A DNA stretch of 36,482 bases from Polyangiaceae bacterium (lineage in GTDB: Bacteria; Myxococcota_A; Polyangia; Polyangiales; Polyangiaceae): positions 1-36,482 of the forward strand of contig JAICQL010000060.1 of assembly GCA_025937895.1 (NCBI GenBank), in the 5' to 3' direction. Below are positions 19,705 to 28,288 of this stretch, piece by piece. Position 1 is the stretch's first letter. The number at the start of each line of letters is the position of its first letter. Position numbers and translations under genes: made by a program. Below the pieces are notes generated by a model. The model saw only the letters and a program-made list of their open reading frames with translations. It searched no databases and had not been told where the DNA came from.

Positions 19705-21147
19705 TCACAGCACCGTGGAGCTCTCGGCTTCGTCGGCGGTGCGCGCCGCGTCCGGCGGCTGCACTGGCGAGAGCAGCGCGCGTCCGAGGCTCAGGCTGAC
19801 GATCGCGGCCGCGGCGCTGGCGGCAAGGATGCCGAGCTTGGCTGCCGCGAGCAGTTGCTCGTCCGCGAACGCCAGCTGAGCGACGAACAGCGCCATCGTG
19901 AAGCCCACCCCGGCCACCCCGCCCAGCACCACCAGGTGCCGCGCGCCGATGCCGCGAGGCAAGCTTGCGATGCGCAGGCGCAACATCAGTGCGCAGGCGA
20001 GCAGCACGCCAAGCGGCTTGCCGGCGACCAGACCCACGGCCACCCCGCTGATGACCCGCCAGGAGTCCGCGTCGAGCGCATCGACCGAGATCGCGACCCC
20101 GGAGTTCGCCAGCGCGAACACGGGCATGATGACGAACGCCACCCAGGGGTGCAGCGCCCGGATCAGACCATCGGCAGGGGAGACGGCCTCACGCCGGGCT
20201 GCCGCCACTTCATCGAGCGCGGCTCCCAGCTCCTCGGGCGGGAGAGTGCGCGCCGAGCCCTGCAGCTGCTCCAGCTGCTGCTGGATACGCACGACGAATC
20301 CACCTGGGCCGATCCATGCGCGCACCGGAGTCAGCAGGCCGACGATGACCCCCGCAATCGTGGGGTGAACCCCGGCCGCATAGATGCCCGCCCAGGCCAC
20401 CAGCGCCGGCGCGATGTAGGCGAACTTGGCGCGCACCCCGAAGCGCTGCATTGCCAGCACGCCGCAGAACCCGGCGGCGGCGAGGGCCAGGCCAGAGAGT
20501 GCGACCCCCGAGGAGTAGAAGACCGCGATGACCACGATCGCGCCGAGGTCATCGATGACGGCGAGCGCGAGCAACAACACGCGCAGCGCAGGAGGAGCGC
20601 GCTTGCCGAGCAGGGTGAGGACACCGACCGCAAACGCGATGTCGGTGGCCATGGGCACCCCCCAGCCCGAGCGGAGCTGCGGCTGATGAGCGAAGGTGAG
20701 GTACAGAGCAGCGGGAGCCAGCATGCCGCCGAGCGCAGCCGCCGCGGGCAGCGCCGCTCGGCGCCACTCGGACAGCTCCCCCTCGTGCACCTCGCGCCGG
20801 ATCTCCATGCCGACGACGAAGAAGAAGATGACCATCAAGCCATCGTTGACCAGCCACTCCAGCGAGCGCTCGAACGCGAAGGAGCCGATGCGGATGCCGA
20901 CGGGGGTGTGCCAGAGGCTCTGGTAGCTCTCGCGCCAGGGTGAGTTGGCCCAGAGCATCGCCACGGCCGCGACGATGAGCAGCAGGATGCCGCTCGCCGC
21001 CTCGATGTGCAGGAAGCGCTCGAGCGGGCGCCCCGCGAGCCTTGCCAGGCGTACCAGCGCCGGCCAGGCCTCGGGCGGCGTGGCGATGGGGCGCTCAGAA
21101 ACGGAGGATGTAGCCAAACGAAAGCTCCTGCTGGCGCTGTCTATCAC
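19705..21147 (-). CDS. nhaA: Na+/H+ antiporter NhaA
   Basis: About 480 residues, 12-helix NhaA antiporter that expels Na+ in exchange for protons. Diagnostic blocks are FFFVVGMEIRREV, WGVPMATDIAFAVG, LALAVIDDLGAI with the paired ion-binding Asp residues, HPTIAGVIVG and GVGFTMALF. A cytoplasmic insertion (about residues 285-330) contains a Gln/Glu/Ala-rich coil. The N-terminal 35 residues before the conserved region are longer than in the E. coli protein. The start used is GTG 21147 without a clear ribosome-binding site, and an internal start is possible. There is no link to the facing Mo operon beyond convergent position. Confidence 0.94.
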   Translation of the reverse strand: MIDSASRSFRLATSSVSERPIATPPEAWPALVRLARLAGRPLERFLHIEAASGILLLIVAAVAMLWANSPWRESYQSLWHTPVGIRIGSFAFERSLEWLVNDGLMVIFFFVVGMEIRREVHEGELSEWRRAALPAAAALGGMLAPAALYLTFAHQPQLRSGWGVPMATDIAFAVGVLTLLGKRAPPALRVLLLALAVIDDLGAIVVIAVFYSSGVALSGLALAAAGFCGVLAMQRFGVRAKFAYIAPALVAWAGIYAAGVHPTIAGVIVGLLTPVRAWIGPGGFVVRIQQQLEQLQGSARTLPPEELGAALDEVAAARREAVSPADGLIRALHPWVAFVIMPVFALANSGVAISVDALDADSWRVISGVAVGLVAGKPLGVLLACALMLRLRIASLPRGIGARHLVVLGGVAGVGFTMALFVAQLAFADEQLLAAAKLGILAASAAAAIVSLSLGRALLSPVQPPDAARTADEAESSTVL

Positions 21148-21288
21148 CAGCGGGATGGCGGCCCGACCATCCTCAGTCCTGCGGGCACCGTGGCCCGCAC
21201 CCTTCGAACATGAGACACCGTGGCACAGGTCGCTCGGATGGTCGAGGGGTGCCGCCGCGTCAGCAGGCGTTTCATGCCCGGGCCAGCC

Positions 21289-22260
21289 TCAGCTCGGCAG
21301 CTGCTCCAGGATGCGATCGATCAGGATGCCTTCGTTGCGGTAGAACACACGCCTGTCCGTGCTGCCGGGCTCTTGCAGCCAGCCACCGCTGTGGTGCAGC
21401 GCGACGACCCGCCACTCACGGTCAAACACGGGTGAGCCGGAAGAGCCGGGCTGGGTGTCCGTGAGGTACTGCAAGCGGCCGGCGCCTGCGAACGCCACGA
21501 CGTCGAACGACAGGGACATCTGCTTGGGGCCGCCGCCGGGGTGCTGGATGATGTTGACCACATCGCCACAACCTACCTTGCTCGGGCCGAGCGCGATACA
21601 GCCCCAGCGCTCGACCGTGCCGGGAGGCATGGCCACGACCGTGAAGTCGTCTGCGGCGCTGGTCTGAAAGAAGCGCTCGGGCGCGAGCTTCACCTCGCTG
21701 ACCTGCTCGTCGTGACCGGCGGAGGCGCGCTGATAGTTGAACAGCGCGGTACACCGCGCGGCGCTGCTGGCGTCCGGCAACACGTGATGGTTGGTGAGCA
21801 GGCGATCGCCGCCGATCAGAAAGCCAGTGCCGCTGCCCCCCTCGAGCAGCAGCAGCTTGGCCACCGCCCGCGCACGCTCCAGACCCACGGCCAGGTGCGA
21901 CACGTGCACCAGCGACGGCTTGCCGGAGACGAGCTGCTCGAGCAGGCCCCGCCCGTTCTTTGGGCCCTGCCAGTCGAAGCTCCTGCCGTCCAGGAACGTG
22001 GTGAGCTGGCCGCTCGCCAGCCGCTTCAGCTGAACGTTGTCTGGATACTCCTCCATGATCAGCGCCAGCAGCGGCTGGAGGCGCTGATTATTGTGCGCGT
22101 GCTGCAGGATGGCATACCAGCTATTGAAGGCTGCGCTGGAGAAGGCGATGGCGCCTACGGTGAGCTGGGCCTCGCTGGCGAGGCGACGTTGATCGGCCTC
22201 ACTGGGGTACAGCGCGGCCAGTAGCTTGCGCAGCTCGGTGAGGATGGCTTGGTCACTCAT
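21289..22260 (-). CDS. EAD1-domain trypsin-like serine protease
   Basis: A 323-residue two-domain protein. Residues about 5-90 form an effector-associated domain of EAD1 type, with the core AAFNSWYAILQHA and the helix LLALIMEEYPDN. Residues about 115-320 are a trypsin/V8-like peptidase with the full triad: His159 (TNHHVL), Asp205 (DDFTVVAM) and Ser274 (PGSSGSPVFD). No signal peptide is seen, so it acts in the cytoplasm. EADs are known from analyses of bacterial conflict systems, where matching EADs on two proteins bring an effector (often this protease type) to a sensor or activator. ATG 22260 is used because it starts the domain; a longer frame to 22341 adds basic shadow sequence. The divergent neighbour carries a matching EAD, 74 bp away. 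Confidence 0.92.
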   Translation of the reverse strand: MSDQAILTELRKLLAALYPSEADQRRLASEAQLTVGAIAFSSAAFNSWYAILQHAHNNQRLQPLLALIMEEYPDNVQLKRLASGQLTTFLDGRSFDWQGPKNGRGLLEQLVSGKPSLVHVSHLAVGLERARAVAKLLLLEGGSGTGFLIGGDRLLTNHHVLPDASSAARCTALFNYQRASAGHDEQVSEVKLAPERFFQTSAADDFTVVAMPPGTVERWGCIALGPSKVGCGDVVNIIQHPGGGPKQMSLSFDVVAFAGAGRLQYLTDTQPGSSGSPVFDREWRVVALHHSGGWLQEPGSTDRRVFYRNEGILIDRILEQLPS

Positions 22261-22334
22261 GGGTTTTTTCAGGCACGTGCCCGCGGGGGCGGGTGACGGT
22301 ACCCGTCTGACGCCGTTGCTCGCTCGAGGTCGCC

Positions 22335-23033
22335 ATGCCACGGTGGCGATCGTGGGCGAATATGGTGGGTGACGGGGCTGCTCGCAAGGCGCTGGCCCGA
22401 GCGCTGGCCAGGATCGTGCTCTCGCAGGAGACGATCCTGATGTACGCGGGGTCAGTGCTGGATCGCACGGACCTGATCGAAGGTTCGCGGAGCTCGCCCG
22501 CCTTCAACCTGTGGTTTGCCGTGTTGCAGCGCGCCGAGCTGGAGCACGCGGTCGAGCGGCTGGTGGCCTCGGTGCTGGAGGACAACCCGGGGGCTGACTC
22601 GCTGCGCGAGGCGTTGCAGCACTGGTTGCAGGTCCCGCCGCAGCCGCCACCACCACCACCACCACCACCACCACCACCACCACCGCCACCACCATGGAGC
22701 GAGCGCGTGCGCTGGCTGGTGCTGATCGGGCTGGTGCTGGGCTTCGCCGCGGTCTTCGTCTCGAAGGCGTTGCGAGAGCCAGCGCAGCCCGGCAAACAGG
22801 TAGGCCGGGTGCCGGCGCCAATCGCCACTGAGTCAGCCCCGGCGGCCACCGCTGCGCCGCCGCTCACGCCGGGGCCCGCTCCGGCGAGGGTCCAGCCGGC
22901 GCCGGGCTCACGCGTTCAGTTGCAGCAGGCTTTGCGCCCAACCTCCGCCGGGGAGATTCGCCTCGAAGGTGACGCGGCGGTGGGTACGCAGCTGCAGGGC
23001 AGCGCCGGCAGCGTCCAGAAGAGCGGCCGCTGA
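22335..23033 (+). CDS. EAD1-like domain membrane protein with polyproline hinge
   Basis: A 232-residue protein. Residues about 15-95 align with the EAD1 domain of the divergent protease gene: SPAFNLWFAVLQRA against SAAFNSWYAILQHA, and a following helix ending in an acidic-x-x-P segment. Then come a polyproline tract (17 consecutive Pro, residues 104-120, coded mostly by CCA), a membrane helix (about 127-142) and a Pro/Ala-rich low-complexity tail of about 90 residues without a known domain. There is no signal peptide, so the EAD should face the cytoplasm and the tail the periplasm. ATG 22335 has a GAGG ribosome-binding site; ATG 22362 is an alternative. Probable role: membrane-bound recruiter or sensor for the protease through EAD-EAD contact (inference). 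Confidence 0.85.
   Translation: MPRWRSWANMVGDGAARKALARALARIVLSQETILMYAGSVLDRTDLIEGSRSSPAFNLWFAVLQRAELEHAVERLVASVLEDNPGADSLREALQHWLQVPPQPPPPPPPPPPPPPPPPPWSERVRWLVLIGLVLGFAAVFVSKALREPAQPGKQVGRVPAPIATESAPAATAAPPLTPGPAPARVQPAPGSRVQLQQALRPTSAGEIRLEGDAAVGTQLQGSAGSVQKSGR
22647..22694 (+). repeat. CCA trinucleotide microsatellite coding polyproline
   Basis: A nearly pure run of CCA codons (one CCG interruption near the 3' end) coding most of the 17-Pro tract. Slippage would change hinge length in whole residues without breaking the frame. Confidence 0.9.
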
Positions 23034-23138
23034 GCGTGCACGCTATGTCTTTTCACGTCGGTTGCCGTGCGACGAGCGCGGTCCACTACAGTCCAAATGG
23101 ACGTGGACGCGGCGGGCCTGCGGTATAAGACCGGGGAC

Positions 23139-24152
23139 ATGGGTACCCGCGATCTGCTCCGGATCGTCGAGGCTGCGTACTGGGTCGACGGCACGGATGC
23201 CGAGTGGCTCGAGCGGGTCGGCGAGGCCTGTCGCCCTGCGCTGGATGAGGGCTTTGGCCTGTGCGTGTTTCAGTTTCAGCACCAGCTGGGCTCGCCACCA
23301 AACATCCTGCGCGCCGCCAAGGTGGCCATCCCCGAGGCACTGGCGGCCGTGTATGGCGAGATCTTTCGCCGGCTGGCTCCCGGCATTCAGGTCCGCCCCT
23401 TCACCCATGGTCCGTGCACCACCGGCAGCCAGATGATGGGGCAGCGGGAAGAGTTCCGGGAAAACGAGCAGATGAAGCGTCACGTCCACCAGTTCGGCGT
23501 GTACGACACCTTGTGGATCACCGCGGCAGAGCCCTCCGGCTCCGGCTGCGGCATCCACTCGGGCCGCCCGGAGGTGGGCTGGGTCTCTCGTTCGTTTCGG
23601 GCACGCTGGGCGAAGGTGGCCTCACATCTGGCGGCGGGGCTGCGGCTGCGCCGGCGCCTGCAGAGTGTGCTCGAGCCGCCGCAGGTGGAGGCCGTGCTGG
23701 AGCCCGGCGGCAAGCTGTTGCACGCCGAAGGGCCCGCGACCGAGCCCGAAGCCGTCGAGCAGCTGCGCCGTGCAGTGCTGGCGGTGGAGAGCGCGCGCAG
23801 CAGCGCGGGGCGCAGCGATGTGATGACCAGCCTGGACTCCTGGCAAGGCCTGATCGATGCGCGCTGGTCACTGCTCGATCAGTTCGAGAGCGACGGGCGG
23901 CGCTTCATCGTGGCGCGGGAGAACGCGCCTCGCCCCCCGGGGCCCGCTGCGCTCACCCAGCGCGAGCGGCAGGTGCTGGGGTATGCCGCCGTGGGTCACG
24001 ACAACAAAGTCATCGCGTACGATCTCGGGATCGCGCACGCCACGGTCAAGGTGCTGATGTCGCGCGCGGCGAACAAGCTCGGGGTTCGCTCGCGGTCGGA
24101 GGTCATCTCCGCGTATCTGAACGCTTGCGGTAGTGCGCCGCCAGCACCATAG
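23139..24152 (+). CDS. LuxR-family transcriptional regulator
   Basis: About 337 residues from ATG 23139, which has GGGG just upstream; ATG 23097 and GTG 23067 are alternative starts in frame. The C-terminal 60 residues are a LuxR/NarL-type helix-turn-helix: LTQRERQVLGYAAVGHDNKVIAYDLG..., then VKVLMSRAANKLGVRSR. The N-terminal 270 residues have no recognised domain and could be a degenerate GAF-like sensor. No receiver Asp motif is seen, so it is probably not a response regulator. It is followed by a hairpin and then, on the same strand, by the di-iron/DUF2236 operon, which it may control (inference from position). Confidence 0.88.
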   Translation: MGTRDLLRIVEAAYWVDGTDAEWLERVGEACRPALDEGFGLCVFQFQHQLGSPPNILRAAKVAIPEALAAVYGEIFRRLAPGIQVRPFTHGPCTTGSQMMGQREEFRENEQMKRHVHQFGVYDTLWITAAEPSGSGCGIHSGRPEVGWVSRSFRARWAKVASHLAAGLRLRRRLQSVLEPPQVEAVLEPGGKLLHAEGPATEPEAVEQLRRAVLAVESARSSAGRSDVMTSLDSWQGLIDARWSLLDQFESDGRRFIVARENAPRPPGPAALTQRERQVLGYAAVGHDNKVIAYDLGIAHATVKVLMSRAANKLGVRSRSEVISAYLNACGSAPPAP

Positions 24153-24199
24153 AGCTGCACCGCCGGGCCCCCAGGGTCCCCTCAATCATCGCTTCGTCC

Positions 24200-24219
24200 G
24201 CCGAGCCCTGCGGCTCGGC
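24200..24219 (+). terminator. GC-rich hairpin after the LuxR gene
   Basis: A perfect 8-bp stem GCCGAGCC/GGCTCGGC with loop CTGC, about 50 bp past the LuxR stop. There is no T-run, so it is a weak terminator candidate or a transcript-stabilising hairpin. Confidence 0.35.
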
Positions 24220-24268
24220 TGATGCGCCGGAGCTGAGCTGAACCCGCCGGCCTCATGAGGGAGGAGAT

Positions 24269-25180
24269 ATGAGAGCCAACTCCATCATTGCCTACACCGA
24301 GCAGGTGGCAGGCGAAATCGCCAGCCGACACGCCGATGATCCAGTGGCCGAGCTGGAAATTTGGCTGAAGCTCGCCCACCAGCGTGAGGCCATGGTCACG
24401 CAGCTGTATGAGCTGTCGGAGCTGGATCGGCGCTTGACCGGCGAGCATGCGTGCGCCGTGCGCGGCCTGATTCGCTCGGTGGTGCTCAGCATCTGGGCGC
24501 ACGAGTCCTCGCACACGCGCCAGCTGGCCACGTTGCGCGGCTCGAGCAAGGCCGGCGCGGCGCTGGCGGAGCTGCAGGGCAGCATGGAGGGCTGGGTCAC
24601 CCGACAGGCCACGCAGGGCAGCAGCCTCGCGCGGCTGCTGATCGCCATCGGCGCATCGCTGGGTCAAGCTCCCGACTTTGCGCGCGAGCTGCGTCAGCTC
24701 TCGCTGCTCGAGCTGATGGCCTTCCACGCCGAGCTGGAGACCACCGCGCGGATGGGCTATCAGCGCATCCTGCAGCTGCTGTCTAACCTGGATGGCGCTC
24801 GCCTGGATGGCGCTCGCCTGGATGGCTGTCCGCCGGATGTCGTGGCGGAGTACGGCCTGACCTTTCGGTATGACATGGCTCGCATCCTGTGCGAGGAGAA
24901 CTTTCACGAGGCAGCCTTCCAGGAGATGATGCGCTGGCTGCAGGATGAGGGCAGGGCCAGCGCGCTCTCGGCGCCGGCGTGTGCTCAGGCGCTGCATCAG
25001 CTGTGCGCGCAGCATCTCTCGGTCGGCGCCCTGCGCGGCGTGACCGCGGCCGAGCTCCCCGGGCTCGAAGCTCACCTGCCCGCCGACACGCTCGGGCACG
25101 AGTGGGTCAGCGACGGCGGGCTGGGCTCCGTGTTCCAGAGCGCCGGCTTGCCGGTGCCGCTGCTGGAGGGCGCGCGATGA
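24269..25180 (+). CDS. Ferritin-like di-iron protein, unknown reaction
   Basis: A 303-residue protein. The helical N-terminal two thirds carry the spacing of a four-helix di-iron carboxylate site: a Glu in helix 1 (Glu40 region), ExxH in helix 2 (Glu79-His82, HESSH), Glu in helix 3 (Glu155 or Glu157, FHAELE) and ExxH in helix 4 (Glu210-His213, EENFHE). This is my reading of the motif, not a known family match. A tandem LDGAR LDGAR segment (about 174-183) sits between helices 3 and 4. A very strong ribosome-binding site, GAGGGAGGAG, precedes ATG 24269. The stop overlaps the DUF2236 start (ATGA), so the products are probably made in fixed ratio and may act on the same substrate. Could be an oxygenase, oxidase or iron-handling protein. 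Confidence 0.85.
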   Translation: MRANSIIAYTEQVAGEIASRHADDPVAELEIWLKLAHQREAMVTQLYELSELDRRLTGEHACAVRGLIRSVVLSIWAHESSHTRQLATLRGSSKAGAALAELQGSMEGWVTRQATQGSSLARLLIAIGASLGQAPDFARELRQLSLLELMAFHAELETTARMGYQRILQLLSNLDGARLDGARLDGCPPDVVAEYGLTFRYDMARILCEENFHEAAFQEMMRWLQDEGRASALSAPACAQALHQLCAQHLSVGALRGVTAAELPGLEAHLPADTLGHEWVSDGGLGSVFQSAGLPVPLLEGAR

Positions 25181-26346
25181 GCCCGCAGCCGGCCGCGCTG
25201 AGCGATGCGGAGCTGGACGTGTTCCGCACCCGCACCGACCCTGCGCTGGACGAGCTCCTGGCCGACGTGCCACCGAAAGAGGTGGGGCAGCTGCTCGGAA
25301 AGCTGTTCAAGAGCGACACCATCCCGCTGGAGGATGAGCGCTTTGCCCGGATGTGCGAGCGTCTGCCGCCCCTGCCCGTCGCCGAGCCCGCGGCGGTGGC
25401 CGCGGGACAGCAGCTGTTCCAGCTGTTCGGTCCCGAGATCCTGCTCATCCTTGGCTGCTACGCTCTGCCCGCCGCGTATGCCGCCGCTGATGGCGTGCAG
25501 GTGATCCACCGCGCTCGCCGCTTGAAGGATGACGGCCTGCGCCGCCTGACGGAGACCGCGCAGATGCTGATCAACGTGATGCATCCGGGCGGGCTGGCGC
25601 CCGACGGCATCGGCGCGCGCTCGGCGCGCAAGGTGCGGCTGATGCACGCCCTGGTGCGGCGGCACGTGCGCAGCTTGCCCGAGCCACGGTGGCAAGCCCG
25701 CCTGGGCGAGCCGATCAATCAGGAGGATCTGGCGGGCACCTTGCTCACCTTCTCGCTGGTGGTGCTGGATGGCCTGCGCAAGATCGGGGCTCCCGTCTCG
25801 CCCGAGGCGGAGCATGGCTACTTTGCCGTGTGGGATCACCTGGGCGAGCTGCTGGGCATCGACGAGCGCTTGCGCCCGCGCGATTTCGACAGCGCCATGG
25901 CCTTTGCCCGGCGCATCGCGCAGCGCCAGTTCCGCGCCACCCCGGAGGGTCAGTAGCTGGCTCGCGACCTGTCTCGAGTGCTCGACGAGCTGTTCGTCTT
26001 GCCCGGCTATGGCATCAGCTTGATGCGCTTCTTCCTGGATGGCAGCGTCTTCGGTCTCAACCTGGCGGAGCTACTGGCCTTGCCTGCGGCCAACTGGACC
26101 CGGCACCTGGTGCGCACCCGCGCCGCGCAGAAGCACTTCGTGCTCAGCTGGCTGCCGCGCGTGCCCGGCGCGCAGAGCCGGCGGCGCGCGTTCTCCGGCT
26201 TCTTCACCCAGCGGCTGATCTTGCTGCAGCGTCCGGACAAACACACGCCGTTCGAGCTGCCGCCAGGGTTGCTCGAGACCTGGCGGCTACGCCACGAGGC
26301 GCCCGTTCAGCAGCCGCACGCCAGCACCGCAACCCCGCCGCCGTAG
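25177..26346 (+). pseudogene. MpaB/Lcp-type heme oxygenase (DUF2236) split by an in-frame TAG
   Basis: One reading frame of 390 codons that matches the DUF2236 family (latex-clearing protein Lcp, MpaB), interrupted by TAG at 25954-25956 (codon 260). The first part has the family's heme-pocket residues: RRLTET (Arg123, Thr127) and KVRLMHALVRRHV with His157, then EPINQEDLAGTLLTFS. The second part, after the TAG, continues in the same frame with the C-terminal helical domain (VLDELFVLPGYGISLMRFFLDG, written here only in part). Full length would be normal for the family, and the two halves fit without a gap. Only one base substitution separates TAG from a sense codon. It may be a recent pseudogene, a sequencing error or a readthrough site. 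The C-terminal half has no ribosome-binding site of its own. Confidence 0.82.
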
Positions 26347-26418
26347 CGTCACCCGGGGTCCCGGCCCGCACCTTGCATGGCCGCGCTGTGGCCAGCCGTG
26401 GGCAGAGGAGAGTCTGAG

Positions 26419-27978
26419 GTGCAGACCGTGACCAGGCGCATGGCGAGCGAGCGCTGCCGTTCCGAGAGCTGCTCGCCGCGCTGTGACAGCTGGTCTCGCC
26501 GGGGCGCTCTGCCGCGGCTGTGCTGCATCGCTGCAGCCCTTTCGCTCGTGGCTGGGTGCTCGCCGCCGCGCGCCAGCGCTCCGCCTGCAACCACCAGCGC
26601 AGCACCTTCACCTGCAGGGTCTTCGCCGCCAGCAGCGGGCGCCCCCCTGCGCCCCTTCATCATCGGCTCGTGCGAAGACTATCCGGAGGAGAGTCGTTCT
26701 CTCGAGGGTGCGCGCAAGGACTTCGAGCTCTTGCGTCAGGCCGGGGTGCGCACCCTGCGTGTGTCTCTCGGCTGGGATGGCATCGAGCCCGAGCGAGATC
26801 GCTACGATCTGGCGTTCTGGGACGCCTTCATCGAGCTGGCCGTGCGCGAATACGGGCTACGGCTGATCCCGTACGTGGCCTACACGCCGGAGTGGAACAG
26901 CGATGCCGACCCGGGCGAGCACTGGCGCTCGCCTCCGCGCGAGCCGCGCGAGTTTGCGCAGCTGATGGCGCTGCTCGCCGCGCGCTATCGGAACAGCGTG
27001 CAATCGTGGGAGCTGTGGAACGAGCCGGACAACCGCGACTACTGGCTGGGCAGCGTGGAGCAATACGCAGAGCTGGCTCGCCTGGGGGCGGAGGCGATCC
27101 GCGGGGTGGACTCCGAGCTCGATGTCGTGTCGGGCGGCATCGCCGGGCGCACGGAGTTCCTGGCCCAGCTGTTTGACGAGCACGAGGGCGCACGCATCTT
27201 CGATGTGGTCAACGTGCACAGCTACTACGAGACCTGGAATCCCGAGCCCATCGAGACGCTATCCAGCTATGTGGACGAGGTGACCGCGATCGTGCGAAGG
27301 CATGGCGGACGTCAGGCGATCTGGATGGCAGAGCTGGGCTACGGCAACTTCCGCCGCGGCAGCCGCGTATCTCACTACACCACGGCGGCCTTTGCGCACG
27401 AGCACACGCTGGAGTTCCAGGCGGTGGCGCTGGTGCGGAGCCTGGCCCTGCTCGCGCCGGGCCCCGTCTCGCTCGCGGCCTGGTACGAGCTCAAGGATCC
27501 GGCGGCCAGCGACGCCATGATCGGCGACGAGAACAACCGGCACCTGGGCATCGCCTTCCATGACTATCGGCCCAAGCCGGCGTTTCACGCGCTGTCGTTC
27601 CTGAGCCGATTGCTGGCGGGCGGCGTGGCCTCTGCCCAGGAGCGGGTACGCGTGCTTGCTGGCGCCAGCGCGCACGTTGCCGAGCGGCAGTTGCACGCCT
27701 TCGCCACCGCGCGGGGCAGCCTGGTGCTCGTCGCCTGGCTGGGCAAGCCACGAGGAGCTCAGCCCCGCGGTGACGGGGACGAGGTGGACCAGCGCCGCGA
27801 GGTGCTGCGCGTGCAGGTGCTCGACGACGCTGATCGGCTGGCGTCGTTCTACGACGCCCAGGGCCAGCTGCGTAGCTCGCGCCCGCTGCTCGCTCGCGAC
27901 GGCGCGCTCGAGCTGGACCTGGAGCTCACGGGGCCTGACGTGCAGGTGGTGGAGCTGACGGATGCGCGGGGCAGGTGA
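26419..27978 (+). CDS. Lipoprotein glycoside hydrolase, clan GH-A (GH39-like)
   Basis: About 519 residues. A signal peptide ends in LVAGC, followed by a Pro/Ala/Ser linker and a TIM-barrel glycosidase domain (about 90-440). The acid/base Glu202 lies in WELWNEPDN and the likely nucleophile Glu305 in WMAELGYGN, the usual clan GH-A pair at the ends of strands 4 and 7. A C-terminal beta-sandwich-like region ends the protein. GTG 26419 is chosen for the GAGGAG site 8 bp upstream; ATG 26440 gives a more ordinary signal-peptide length. It probably cleaves a beta-linked polysaccharide at the cell surface; substrate is not predictable. GH5 or GH39 are the nearest families by motif. Convergent to the genes that follow. 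Confidence 0.88.
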   Translation: MQTVTRRMASERCRSESCSPRCDSWSRRGALPRLCCIAAALSLVAGCSPPRASAPPATTSAAPSPAGSSPPAAGAPLRPFIIGSCEDYPEESRSLEGARKDFELLRQAGVRTLRVSLGWDGIEPERDRYDLAFWDAFIELAVREYGLRLIPYVAYTPEWNSDADPGEHWRSPPREPREFAQLMALLAARYRNSVQSWELWNEPDNRDYWLGSVEQYAELARLGAEAIRGVDSELDVVSGGIAGRTEFLAQLFDEHEGARIFDVVNVHSYYETWNPEPIETLSSYVDEVTAIVRRHGGRQAIWMAELGYGNFRRGSRVSHYTTAAFAHEHTLEFQAVALVRSLALLAPGPVSLAAWYELKDPAASDAMIGDENNRHLGIAFHDYRPKPAFHALSFLSRLLAGGVASAQERVRVLAGASAHVAERQLHAFATARGSLVLVAWLGKPRGAQPRGDGDEVDQRREVLRVQVLDDADRLASFYDAQGQLRSSRPLLARDGALELDLELTGPDVQVVELTDARGR

Positions 27979-28008
27979 CTCGCCGGCACCAGAAGGGCTG
28001 CGGGAGCG

Positions 28009-28251
28009 CTACGAGCGGAGCCACGACCACAGCAGCACGAGCGGCAGCCAGCCACAGCAGGTGGCCACCGCGATCTCGAGCGGAATGAGCAGCTTCAGCG
28101 CGCCACGCCGCCGCCGCCAGGTGGTGCGCACGTGGTCCCGGAATCGACCGCTGAACAAGAAGAGCCAGAAGCCGAACAGGTACGAAAATATCTCCGAAGA
28201 TTCGAGCAGCTGGAGCAAGGTGACCGCGGCACTCCTCTGGTCGGGGCGCAA
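28009..28251 (-). CDS. Possible small membrane protein after the OmpA gene
   Basis: An 80-residue frame with a hydrophobic segment (SYLFGFWLFLFSG), a basic loop (TTWRRRRGALK) and a second hydrophobic segment near the C-terminus, so a two-helix hairpin is plausible. The only start is TTG 28251 with no clear ribosome-binding site. It lies 38 bp downstream of the OmpA gene on the same strand. The composition is membrane-like, not the Arg-rich pattern of shadow frames, but the call is weak. Confidence 0.4.
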   Translation of the reverse strand: MRPDQRSAAVTLLQLLESSEIFSYLFGFWLFLFSGRFRDHVRTTWRRRRGALKLLIPLEIAVATCCGWLPLVLLWSWLRS

Positions 28252-28288
28252 GCCCCGCGCCGCGCGCGGGGCCTGCTCTGTTTGGTCA

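Noticed and set aside
19477..20943. A 488-codon plus-strand frame opposite nhaA
   Set aside because: nhaA on the minus strand is unambiguous; the plus frame is an Arg/His/Asp/Gln-rich shadow.
25978..26346. A separate small gene starting at GTG 25978
   Set aside because: It is in the same frame as the DUF2236 gene and supplies that family's C-terminal domain. There is no ribosome-binding site, so it is treated as the second half of a split gene.
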